Positions 20,501 through 27,640 of a stretch of 64,000 bases of DNA are shown one piece after another. The stretch spans positions 2,418,001 through 2,482,000 of the forward strand of contig NZ_CP009288.1 of the NCBI RefSeq assembly GCF_000756615.1, in the 5' to 3' direction. The position numbers and the translations under genes were made by a program. The first letter of the stretch is position 1. Each line of letters begins with the position of its first letter. This stretch comes from Paenibacillus durus. GTDB taxonomy: Bacteria; Bacillota; Bacilli; Paenibacillales; Paenibacillaceae. The notes below the pieces were generated by a model. It did not search any database and was not told where the DNA came from. It saw only the letters and a program-made list of their open reading frames with translations.

Positions 20501-23500
20501 GGTATCCGAGCGCGCAAGCGGGTCTGAACCGCCTGTGTACAGAGAGCATCGGGTGCTGTTTTGTGAGTCTGCGACGGAATGGACCGGGGAATTAAGTGCG
20601 AGATGGTCTAAGGCGCACTGTGTCCGGCTGGGGGCAGCCGGGGGCATCGCGGAACGGTTTGAGGTCTACGCTCTGGCTGTCTTTGAAGAGATCCGGGAAC
20701 GGATGAAGGTGCCTGGGGAGGGTTTGACCCTGCTGCAGGTGGTGATACCGGGAAGCGGCGAGTCCGAACTGGTGGCGGGCCTGACCGGACTGCTGCGGAC
20801 AGCGCGGCTGGAGAATTCGCGGCTGGTCGGTCAACTGATAGAGGTGGAGGCCGGGACGGCGGCGGATACGGTGGCGGAGCAACTTCAAGCTGGTGCAGGC
20901 TATCTGGAAGAGACACACCTGCGGATTGCAGGTGGGCAACTGCAGCGTGCGGGCTGGCAGGAGTACGAGGCGGATGCGAGAGGCGAGGAAGCTGCCGTTG
21001 CTGAACAAGAAGCAGGAGCAGAAAGGCTGAACCGGCAAGCGGGGCAGGGTCTTCGCCATCCGTGGAAGGCTGGCGGGGTATACGTGATCACCGGCGGCGG
21101 AGGCGGCCTGGGCCGGATCTTCGCGGAAGAAATTGCCCAGCGGGCGCAGGGGGCCACGCTGATTTTGACCGGAAGATCGGCTGAACTGCCGGAGAGCACC
21201 TGGCGGGAGCTGGAACAGTTGCCCGCCCAGGTGCTCTATGAGCCAGTAGACGTAACGGATGCGGGAGCGGTGGAGGAACTGATGATGCGTATCCGCCAGA
21301 CGTACGGCCGGGTGAATGGGATCTTGCACAGTGCCGGCGTGACGCGGGACAGCCTGATCCGGAACAAAACAGCAGACGAGTGGAGGGAAGTGCTGGCGCC
21401 GAAAGTGGCGGGCACAGTAAATCTGGACGAAGCCTGCCGGGAGGACGAACTGGACCTGTTGATTCTGTTCTCGTCAGGTGCGGGGGCGACAGGCAACATC
21501 GGTCAGGCGGACTATGCGGCTGCCAATGCGTTCATGGACCGGTATGCGCAGCGCCGGAACGAGCAAGTAAAGGCGGGCGAACGGAGGGGACGGACGCTGT
21601 CGGTGAGCTGGCCGCTGTGGGAAGCGGGCGGCATGCAGGTGAGCGAAGAGCAGCGGGACAGGCTCCTGGGTCAGACGGGCTTGCGCCCCCTGCGGACTGA
21701 GACGGGCATCGCGGCACTGTACCGCGGACTGGCAAGCAGCAGCAGCCAGGTGCTGGTGGCGGAAGGCAATCTGCCGAAACTGCGTCGGCGGCTGCTGTCC
21801 GTAAGCGCTATGGCAGCGGGAGCCGATGCTTGGGCTAGGGAGGCTCACGGGATGACGGCAGAAGCGAATGCCCAGTACGCTCCCGCTTTATTTGCAGAGG
21901 AACAAAGGCAGGAGAAGGATACGTTAGAAGCTCGTTCATTCTCAGAACAGGCACCTTCTTCATTTCAGGGACAAGCTTCCGGCTTGGAGGCCGTGATCGT
22001 CCGTCAAGTGGCGGAGTTGCTGCAGGTGGAGGAGTGCGCCATTAACCCGGAGGCCGACTGGAGCGAATACGGACTCGACCCTGTACAACTGGCTGAAGTG
22101 GCTCACCGTCTTCGGGACCGCCAGGGCTGGGAGCTGTCACCTGCTTGGCTGTTGGAACAGCCGAATGTGTGCGAAGCGGCCAAGTACGCGGCAGAGCAGA
22201 TCCGGAGAATAAAGAAGCCTGACATTAGGCTGCTGCACAATGCAGAAGGAGTCTCGATGGAAGCGGCCCTTACGGAAGCGGGATTGGAGGAGCAGGCCGT
22301 TCAATATGTGAAACAACGGCTCGCGGGTGTCATTGGCCTGCCGGAGTCCCGGATCGAAGCGGACGCGCCGATGGAGCAGTACGGGATCGATTCGATCCTG
22401 ATCATGCAGATGACCGATGAGTTGGAGACGGACTTTGGCTCGCTGCCGAAGACGCTGTTTTTTGAGTATCAGACGATCCGGGCCTTGAGCGGTTATTTCA
22501 TAGAGGCGCATAGTGAGCGTCTGCGGTCACTGCTGAAGGAAGGAAAGCCGGGTGCAGCGTCTGCGGTTGCTCAAGCTCGTGCAGTGGCGGGGAAATCTGG
22601 AGCAAAGGCGGCCGTTCAAAAGCGACAACCAGCAGTTTCAGAGGAGCCACCGTTTGCGGCACGTGCTCGTGCAGCTGCGGCATCCGGCCGCAGGGGATCG
22701 CCCTGGGACACGGATCTGCCGTTACTCGGCAGACCGGCATTTCGGCGGGAGCGTCTGCGCGTAGAATCCCATTCTCCGCTTGCCGGAGGCGTCGTACGCG
22801 AAGCGGAGCAGGAGATTGCTATCATCGGGATGGCCGGACGCTATCCGGGCGCCCGGAATGTGGAGCAATTTTGGCAGAACCTGCGCAGTGGCAAGGACAG
22901 CATCACCGAAATTCCGACCAGCCGCTGGGACCACCGGCGGTATTACGATGCGGCGCCGGGCACAGCAGGGAAAACGTACGGTCAATGGGGCGGTTTTCTG
23001 GACGGTGTGGACGAGTTCGATCCGTTGTTTTTCAACGTGTCGCCGCGGGAAGCGGAGATGATGGACCCGCAGGAGCGGCTGTTTATGCAGTGTGTGTATG
23101 AAACGCTGGAGGATGCAGGGTATACGCGGGAAAGCCTGAGCCCACAGGCGGTCGGGGTGTACGTTGGGGTCATGTACGAGGAGTACCAGCTGTACGGGGC
23201 GCAGTCCTCCATCGCCCTGTCGGGGAACCCGTCTTCGATTGCGAACCGGGTGTCGTATTTCTGCAATTTCCGGGGGCCGAGTATGGCAGTGGATACGATG
23301 TGCTCTTCCTCGCTGACTGCCATCCATCTGGCCTGTCAGAGTCTACGGCAGCAGGAATGCGGGGTGGCGGTAGCCGGGGGCGTCAATGTATCGGTGCACC
23401 CGAACAAATACGTCATGCTAGCGCAAGGGCGTTTCCTGTCAAGCAAGGGCCGATGCGAAAGCTTTGGCCGGGGCGGCGACGGTTACGTGCCGGGTGAAGG

Positions 23501-26500
23501 CGTCGGGGCCGTACTGCTGAAGCCGCTGTCGCGTGCGGTTGCCGACGGGGACCGCATCTACGGGGTGATTAAAGGTTCAGCGCTGAACCATGGCGGCAAG
23601 ACCAACGGGTATACGGTGCCGAATCCGAAGGCGCAGGCTGAAGTGATAGAGCAGGCGCTGAAAGAGGCGGGCATCGATGCCCGGACAATCAGCTATGTAG
23701 AAGCGCATGGTACAGGCACGTCCCTTGGGGATCCGATTGAAGTGGCGGGATTGTCGAAAGCCTTCGGCGGCCCGGCGGAGAAGCCGTACTGCGCCATCGG
23801 GTCGGCGAAGTCGAACATTGGACACGGCGAGAGCGCGGCGGGCATTGCGGGCGTGACGAAAGTGCTGCTGCAAATGCAGCATGGGGAGCTGGCCCCGTCG
23901 CTGCATGCGAAGGAGACGAACCCGCATATTGATTTCAGCCGGAGTCCGTTTACGGTGCAGCAGGAGCTGGGACCGTGGGAGCGGCCGGTGATGGAAGGCG
24001 AGCGTCTGCCCCGGCGGGCAGGGATTTCCTCCTTTGGTGCCGGTGGGGCGAATGCCCATGTCATTATCGAGGAATATAGGGAAACGCGACCGAATCAGCA
24101 AGCAGCGGAAACGCCGGAACGTCCGGTCATGATCGTGCTGTCGGCCAAAAGCGCAGAACGGCTGAAGGCGCAGGCAGAGCAGCTGCTGGAAGCACTGCAG
24201 TCCGGGGTGTACGGCGGATGCACGCTGGCAGATGTGGGCTACACCCTGCAGGTGGGTCGTGAAGCGCTGGAAGAGCGGCTGGGCCTGCTGGCCGAATCGC
24301 TGGAAGAGCTGACGTCCAAGCTGCAGGCGTATGTGGAAGGGGCAGACGAAGGGAAAGCCACTGCCGGCGAAGGTTTCTTTTACCGGGGGCAAGCCAAGGG
24401 CGGAAGAGAGGCGCTGTCGGTATTCGCCGGGGAAGAGGAGATGCAGGAAATGGTGAGCCGGTGGCTGCAGCGGGGCAAGTACGGGAAGGTGCTGGAGGTG
24501 TGGACCCGGGGACTGGCGGTGAACTGGCTGGAGCAGTACGGGGAAACGGAAAAGCACCGGCCTCGGCGGATCAGCCTGCCTACGTATCCGTTTGTGAGAG
24601 ACCGGTACTGGGTTCCAATGACTCAAGAGAAGGAGTTTGTCGATCATTCAGACAGAGACAGAGACCAACAGAACCTGCATCTGAATATGTCCGGCTTAAA
24701 TCATCAGTCTCTTGTTGAATCAGCCCCTGCTGATAATTGCTTTATGTTGACACCGGTATGGGAACCTATTGATCTGAAACAACTTCAAGAATCTCCGTCA
24801 AACAGCGGAAATTGGGTGATGATCGGAGGGACAGTAGAACAACTAAAAGCTGTGCGGACCATAAATCCGCACACGGCTGTCATCTACGGGGAGGCGTTTG
24901 CCTATAAAAATGGCCTGGTTGCCCGTTTGGAACAAATAGGGGAGATAGATCATGTCATTTGGTCGTCAACTAATAGCTTTCAACAATTCCAATCGGCAGA
25001 AGAAATTCTTGGTGCTCAGGAGCAGGGAGTTATGCAGGTTTTTCAATGCATTAAGAGTCTGCTCAGCCTTGGCTACGGGGGGAAGCCATTAGAATGGACC
25101 CTCCTTACATACCAGGCACAATCGATTTGGCCGAGCGATCCTGTAAACCCTGCAGATGCAAGCATTCATGGGCTGGTTGGCTCGATGTCCAAGGAGTTTC
25201 CGCATTGGAAAGTCAGACTTGCCGATCTGGAAAATGAAAGGAAAGAAAACATTCGTGACGTAATTGAGCTTCCCTTCGAACCTGCCGGGAATGCGTTCAT
25301 ACACCGGCACCAGATGTGGTACAAACAAGAGCTTGTTCGTCTGGAGCCGGTTTTGTCGAAGAGCCTAACGGCCTATCGAAAAGGCGGAGTTTACGTTGTG
25401 ATCGGAGGAGCCGGCGGCATCGGGGAAGCATGGAGCGAATACATGATACGGACATATCAGGCTAAGATTATATGGGTTGGAAGAACCAGACTGAATAAGG
25501 AGATCCAGAGTAAACAGGATCGGCTCAACGCGTTGGGTACTCTTCCTGAATATATAGCTGCCGATGCGTCGAATTATGAAGAGCTGCTTCATGTATACAA
25601 GGAAATAAAGCGTAAGCACAATACCATACATGGTGTGGTACATTCTGCCATCGTTTTGCTGGACCGCAGTTTGAACCAGATGGAAGAGGATCGGTTTCGC
25701 GGTGGTTTGTCGCCAAAAATTGATGTCAGCGTTCGTCTCTCTCAGGTATTCAAGAAAGAAAATCTGGATTTTGTTCTTTTCTTTTCTTCCATGAACTCGT
25801 TTACGAAAATGGCGGGACAAAGCAACTATGCGGCGGGCTGTGTATTTAAGGATGCATTTGCCCATTGGCTCAAACAGCAATGGCGATGCCCGGTGAAAAT
25901 CATGAACTGGGGATATTGGGGGAGCGTCGGTACGGTCGCCTCGAAAAAGTACCGGGAACGCATGCAACAGATGGGAATAGACTCAATCGAGGCGCCAGAG
26001 GCCATGAATGCCTTGGAGTTGCTGCTGGCAGGTCCTTTAGTGCAAGCTGCGTTTATAAAAACGGTGACTCCGCTCCTTCCTGGAGTAAATATGCAGAAGA
26101 CGATCAATGTATATGAGCGGCAGGGCAGCTCCGTACTTGAACAAATTCAAGTTAAGTCGTCTAACCAACTTAGTCAGAAAGAGCAGGAACGACATAAGGT
26201 ACTAAATGAAATGGAACCGATGCTGGCCAAATTGCTGTGGGGGCAATTACGTTCGGCGGGCTGGTTCAATCCGGCATACGTTGACAGAACTTCGGAAGAA
26301 TTGACGTACGGCTTGACCGAAGTGTATCGGAGGTGGTTGAAAGAAAGTTTGATAGTGCTCGTTCGACATGGCTATTTGACTCTTAAAGAGGACCATTACA
26401 GCATATCAGAATTACCTCCGACGGATCTAAAAGCGATATGGCAGGAGTGGGAGGAGAGCAAAAGGTTATGGATTGAGCATAGTGGTGCTGAAGCACAGAT

Positions 26501-26618
26501 CACATTAGTTGAAACCATGCTCCGGGCTTTACCGGATATCCTTACGGGAAAATGTCTAGCAACGGAAATTATGTTTCCGAATGCCTCTATGGAATTGGTC
26601 GGGGGGATATATAAGTGA
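14889..26618 (+). CDS. Gene D: trans-AT PKS, DH*-ACP-KR-KS-DH-KR-ACP(dead)-ACP-KS-KR-partial cMT
   Basis: This has 3,909 residues. A DH-fold domain (1-300) keeps His23 in HRVHGICTLPG and Asp197 in FLDGSTF, but lacks YGP and has Phe where the Gln/His of DxxxQ/H is expected. An ACP follows (Ser375), then a KR (about 637-860). KS1 (924-1357) has Cys1095 (DTMCSSAL) and both His. A DH (about 1561-1855) has His1593, YGPSHQ and Asp1764, so it is active. A KR (about 2061-2290) has Tyr2209 and GVTRDSL (B-type). Next is an ACP-like domain with GLDPVQ: Pro2398 replaces the carrier Ser, so it cannot be loaded. A normal ACP follows (Ser2502). KS2 (2640-3063) has Cys2805. There is no DH; a KR of the pre-cMT type (about 3498-3715) follows, then only the N-terminal part of a cMT (3768-3909), ending at GIYK. 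The rest is on gene E. Bases 19479-24612 are part of the 5.13-kb repeat and are GC-rich. Confidence 0.96.
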   Translation: MTSRKQETFVQLLTHNNYIVQNHRVHGICTLPGVTLLDMIYRLSAIYLGTQDIELRHILFTLPIVTSEQFDRQICVTFTPAETKTHWTVSVTSKKVENHVTDHSSEENNMECQLYLMVGSSVPPAMNVQAFIDQSDNQWDMDAVYQLARQVDIEHGTFMKTRGTVYQRKNEELMHLHLSDQALQYADQFYAHVAFLDGSTFAGASFRLSGKNPGMFLDETPYIPFMIDRFRIFCLLPDTIYTYSTFDKSAENQQPKTPPDIVTTDITVYDKLGNPLVEFERLTAKRIRNPYLMKKLVVPGHYIWNEQELNTSIRSSQTQQSEKERFKPQVQKIPNGNSTKSLVVAFLKDEIAKVLGKPEEHIDLEVGFYQMGLDSIELIGLSKMLEQKVKQQLYPTLLFEYSNINSLSEFLLENWPEAFGEGGQAAPQLPNTEAVSVHSVQDPQCHESSQNKTLILEPCWDQAALKGGNKLPHDRKHVVILYEGSSALRYQIQQGLQHAEVIALVTDQPMPYAFELLCGQLMEWMQQYLQQSPIAETVVQVVASRDRNGVYAAALGALLKSAHAENPRLHGQVILSERIDSLPVSKLVNMLKEEWASHKTGVCESYYAGPSYERMVKRYTEKTDDAVGKPIKTAEGGVYVITGGLGALGLSVAGYFASRGKVKLALIGRSALTAAHTEQIKQLAKSGAEAHYLQADIAQKEEVQHVIQHVRDQLGPIKGIVHCAGLTKDQFIVHKTQESIREVLRPKVRGLWHLNELTREEPLDFFVLFSSLSAVLGNMGQADYACGNAFMDIFAEQRRLQAAAGRCSGVTVSINWPLWMAGGMGINDNQKQHLSETIGLVPLPKDDGLALFESILRGAGSQAVILYGKEERIRLSMHPYLTNATPRGIPQENKATCTLFQAKAEKVYASPNETKVSNPAYKHEDIAIIGVAGRYPMARNVNEFGRNLSLGKDCITGFPKDRWERHRFSYEADQLYQYGGFIDQIDRFDPLFFNLSPRQVEMMDPQARLFLETAWEACEDAGFYLDRSQHHYPSSSSRSVGVFAGVFWNHYELFASELTERGVPTSLGVSAASVANMVSYCMNFHGPSLAVDTMCSSALTAIHLACESIKKGECHYALTGGVNLITHPHKYMFLKQAQLLASDGRCRSFGEGGDGYVPAEGVGTVLLTSLSHAEAAGYSIYGVIKGSAINHGGKTSGATVPDSTAQAEVILEAFKHSRVDPRTISYFETHGTGTSLGDPIEIQGLEKALTSWKLPRQSCPIGSLKSNIGHLEAAAGVAGLTKVLLQFKYKKIFPSLHADRLNPYIPFQDTSFYVEREGNKWTRPEIKLDGKVEVHPRRAGISSFGANGSNAHLVVEEYSVRAEREKLNINRNNSTIVPISAKSEPSLMESVENLLNYLTTAFSEDSDVCRSEVDLTDLAYTLQVGREPMRYRAAFVVSSMEELIKKLSDYVKEMKNGTNKRIKRSTLCYQGEVKNDNELTGLFQSDDDVRTAVNSWITKRKISQLAEVWTKGISLDWSALYENVKPRRISLPTYPFARERYWVPMAEASEAGDRAGSRAALLHPLLHRNLSDLLNGQRYGTTFTGEEEFLADHVVQGRKLLPGVVYLEMARAAVEQAAAWTTDKHSLLLRHVVWSRPLSVGEEPAEVQIALYPEEDGTISYDIYGQTAACGDEVYSQGNVALGSEAGKEASLDLTALRSRCSRGRVTAETCYALFQTMGLAYGPSHQAIEELYRGEGEALAKLKLPESLFDKQAECMLHPGMVDAALQASIALLAEEHLIAWDRNASDVKSREAAALPFALEEAEVLRPCASSMWAVVQYRAGRGAPEKVRKLDIALCDEAGHVCVWLRGVTSRSPEAREGLLLLEPVWEEVSERASGSEPPVYREHRVLFCESATEWTGELSARWSKAHCVRLGAAGGIAERFEVYALAVFEEIRERMKVPGEGLTLLQVVIPGSGESELVAGLTGLLRTARLENSRLVGQLIEVEAGTAADTVAEQLQAGAGYLEETHLRIAGGQLQRAGWQEYEADARGEEAAVAEQEAGAERLNRQAGQGLRHPWKAGGVYVITGGGGGLGRIFAEEIAQRAQGATLILTGRSAELPESTWRELEQLPAQVLYEPVDVTDAGAVEELMMRIRQTYGRVNGILHSAGVTRDSLIRNKTADEWREVLAPKVAGTVNLDEACREDELDLLILFSSGAGATGNIGQADYAAANAFMDRYAQRRNEQVKAGERRGRTLSVSWPLWEAGGMQVSEEQRDRLLGQTGLRPLRTETGIAALYRGLASSSSQVLVAEGNLPKLRRRLLSVSAMAAGADAWAREAHGMTAEANAQYAPALFAEEQRQEKDTLEARSFSEQAPSSFQGQASGLEAVIVRQVAELLQVEECAINPEADWSEYGLDPVQLAEVAHRLRDRQGWELSPAWLLEQPNVCEAAKYAAEQIRRIKKPDIRLLHNAEGVSMEAALTEAGLEEQAVQYVKQRLAGVIGLPESRIEADAPMEQYGIDSILIMQMTDELETDFGSLPKTLFFEYQTIRALSGYFIEAHSERLRSLLKEGKPGAASAVAQARAVAGKSGAKAAVQKRQPAVSEEPPFAARARAAAASGRRGSPWDTDLPLLGRPAFRRERLRVESHSPLAGGVVREAEQEIAIIGMAGRYPGARNVEQFWQNLRSGKDSITEIPTSRWDHRRYYDAAPGTAGKTYGQWGGFLDGVDEFDPLFFNVSPREAEMMDPQERLFMQCVYETLEDAGYTRESLSPQAVGVYVGVMYEEYQLYGAQSSIALSGNPSSIANRVSYFCNFRGPSMAVDTMCSSSLTAIHLACQSLRQQECGVAVAGGVNVSVHPNKYVMLAQGRFLSSKGRCESFGRGGDGYVPGEGVGAVLLKPLSRAVADGDRIYGVIKGSALNHGGKTNGYTVPNPKAQAEVIEQALKEAGIDARTISYVEAHGTGTSLGDPIEVAGLSKAFGGPAEKPYCAIGSAKSNIGHGESAAGIAGVTKVLLQMQHGELAPSLHAKETNPHIDFSRSPFTVQQELGPWERPVMEGERLPRRAGISSFGAGGANAHVIIEEYRETRPNQQAAETPERPVMIVLSAKSAERLKAQAEQLLEALQSGVYGGCTLADVGYTLQVGREALEERLGLLAESLEELTSKLQAYVEGADEGKATAGEGFFYRGQAKGGREALSVFAGEEEMQEMVSRWLQRGKYGKVLEVWTRGLAVNWLEQYGETEKHRPRRISLPTYPFVRDRYWVPMTQEKEFVDHSDRDRDQQNLHLNMSGLNHQSLVESAPADNCFMLTPVWEPIDLKQLQESPSNSGNWVMIGGTVEQLKAVRTINPHTAVIYGEAFAYKNGLVARLEQIGEIDHVIWSSTNSFQQFQSAEEILGAQEQGVMQVFQCIKSLLSLGYGGKPLEWTLLTYQAQSIWPSDPVNPADASIHGLVGSMSKEFPHWKVRLADLENERKENIRDVIELPFEPAGNAFIHRHQMWYKQELVRLEPVLSKSLTAYRKGGVYVVIGGAGGIGEAWSEYMIRTYQAKIIWVGRTRLNKEIQSKQDRLNALGTLPEYIAADASNYEELLHVYKEIKRKHNTIHGVVHSAIVLLDRSLNQMEEDRFRGGLSPKIDVSVRLSQVFKKENLDFVLFFSSMNSFTKMAGQSNYAAGCVFKDAFAHWLKQQWRCPVKIMNWGYWGSVGTVASKKYRERMQQMGIDSIEAPEAMNALELLLAGPLVQAAFIKTVTPLLPGVNMQKTINVYERQGSSVLEQIQVKSSNQLSQKEQERHKVLNEMEPMLAKLLWGQLRSAGWFNPAYVDRTSEELTYGLTEVYRRWLKESLIVLVRHGYLTLKEDHYSISELPPTDLKAIWQEWEESKRLWIEHSGAEAQITLVETMLRALPDILTGKCLATEIMFPNASMELVGGIYK
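17655..22540 (+). other. Module 5: KS-DH-KR-ACP(dead)-ACP
   Basis: KS (DTMCSSAL) 17655-18960, DH about 19570-20460, KR about 21071-21780, ACP-like without carrier Ser about 21985-22210, ACP about 22295-22540. The expected product is an alkene. From the post-KS motif onward it belongs to the 5.13-kb repeat shared with module 9. Confidence 0.8.
19479..24612 (+). repeat. Repeat A, copy 1 (5,134 bp, gene D)
   Basis: Matches 41317-46450 with a constant offset of 21,838, so no indels; I saw about ten substitutions by eye (about 99.8% identity). It begins inside the codons for the post-KS motif LPTYPFARERYW and ends inside the next one, LPTYPFVRDRYW. It therefore covers exactly DH-KR-ACP(dead)-ACP-KS. 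It is GC-rich compared with flanking coding sequence. Confidence 0.97.
21985..22210 (+). other. ACP-like domain without carrier serine (module 5)
   Basis: The domain fits an ACP in length and flanks (VAELLQVEECAINPEADWSE, then YGLDPVQLAE), but the codon at 22080-22082 is CCT, Pro2398, where the phosphopantetheine Ser is expected. It is followed within about 85 bases by a normal ACP with Ser2502. It cannot carry a chain; a structural or docking role is possible. Confidence 0.85.
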
Positions 26619-27640
26619 AAATAAACTACTATAACGATGTGCTGGCTGGAATTGCTGCGACCTACGTAAAGGGGAAAATAAAATCCAACGATTCTGCTCG
26701 TATCCGGATTATTGAGGTTGGGGCAGGAACAGGCGGGACAAGCGCAGCTGTTTTGCAGCAGTTGAATCCTTTGGAACAGCATATAGAGGAATATTGTTAT
26801 ACCGACTTGTCCAAAGCATTTTTGCTTCATGCCGAAAAGGAATACGGACACAACAGGCCATTCATGAACTATAAAACGTTTGATGTTCAATATCCGCCTG
26901 CCGGGCAAGATATTCCAACCGGAAACTATGATATTGTGATTGCGGCAAATGTTTTGCATGCCACTAAAAATATGCGGGAAACGATTCGCAACGTAAAGGC
27001 TGTCCTGAAACATGGCGGGATTCTTTTGCTTATTGAAATTAGCGGCAATTCACTTTTTACTCATCTAACCTTTGGTCTTCTGGAAGGATGGTGGCTCTAT
27101 GAGGACCCTGAACTGCGGATACCCGGATGCCCTGGGCTTACACCAGAATCTTGGCATCAATTGTTATTGGAGGAAGGTTTTCAATCGGTGTACTTTCCGG
27201 CGGAGGATACTCATAAGGGGGGACAACAGGTTATTGTCGCTGAAAGTGATGGCATCGTGACACAAGTACTGAAAGATGCGCCGTTTCATTTCAGGCCAGA
27301 TGACAGAAGACCGAGCAGTCCGGCCGGGAAGGCTTCCCATCCGCCGGAAGTGGATTTGCATCTGCAAGATAAATATACCTATTTCCCAACCGCAACCCAA
27401 ATAGAAGAGCATGTCAAGGAAATCATTACAGAAATGCTATCTGAATCGCTCAAAGTAAATATAGCTCTGATTGATCCGAAGGAGTCATTTTCTGATTACG
27501 GAGTGGATTCCATTACCGGTGTCCGATTAATTCAATCCATTAATAATGCTCTCTCCATATCCTTGCAAGTGGCTAACCTGTTTGATTACAGTTCTGTCAA
27601 TCAATTAGTGGCCTTCATTATTAACCAGTATAAAGACAGA
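22805..27640 (+). other. Module 6: KS-KR-cMT-ACP with the cMT split over D/E
   Basis: KS 22805-24076, KR about 25381-26040, cMT first part about 26190-26615 on gene D; cMT second part 26615-27290 and ACP about 27405-27640 on gene E. There is no DH, so an alpha-methyl beta-hydroxyl is expected if the two cMT parts work together; otherwise it would be an unmethylated hydroxyl. Confidence 0.7.
26601..26607 (+). promoter_or_regulatory. Possible ribosome site for gene E inside gene D
   Basis: GGGGGGA lies 7 bases before GTG 26615. Homologous cMTs in C and F encode VEGIYK here, whereas gene D encodes VGGIYK, so the G-run is specific to this junction. It may serve re-initiation at the GTGA overlap. 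Confidence 0.4.

Noticed and set aside
20592..21329. Minus-strand open frame of 245 codons, and its twin at 42430-43167
   Set aside because: Antisense to the KR of modules 5 and 9; composition and duplication show it to be a shadow frame.
23577..24647. Minus-strand open frames recurring at 23577-24647, 33224-34309 and 45415-46395
   Set aside because: They appear only because repeat A is copied three times; all are antisense to KS and post-KS coding sequence and have no recognisable domain or ribosome site.
26601..26618. Programmed or transcriptional slippage joining genes D and E
   Set aside because: The G-run is tempting, but a shift there into the gene E frame meets TAA at 26612-26614. 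Slippage would have to occur exactly at the last codon before the stop, where no classical slippery heptamer exists. Coupled re-initiation or a real lesion is more likely.
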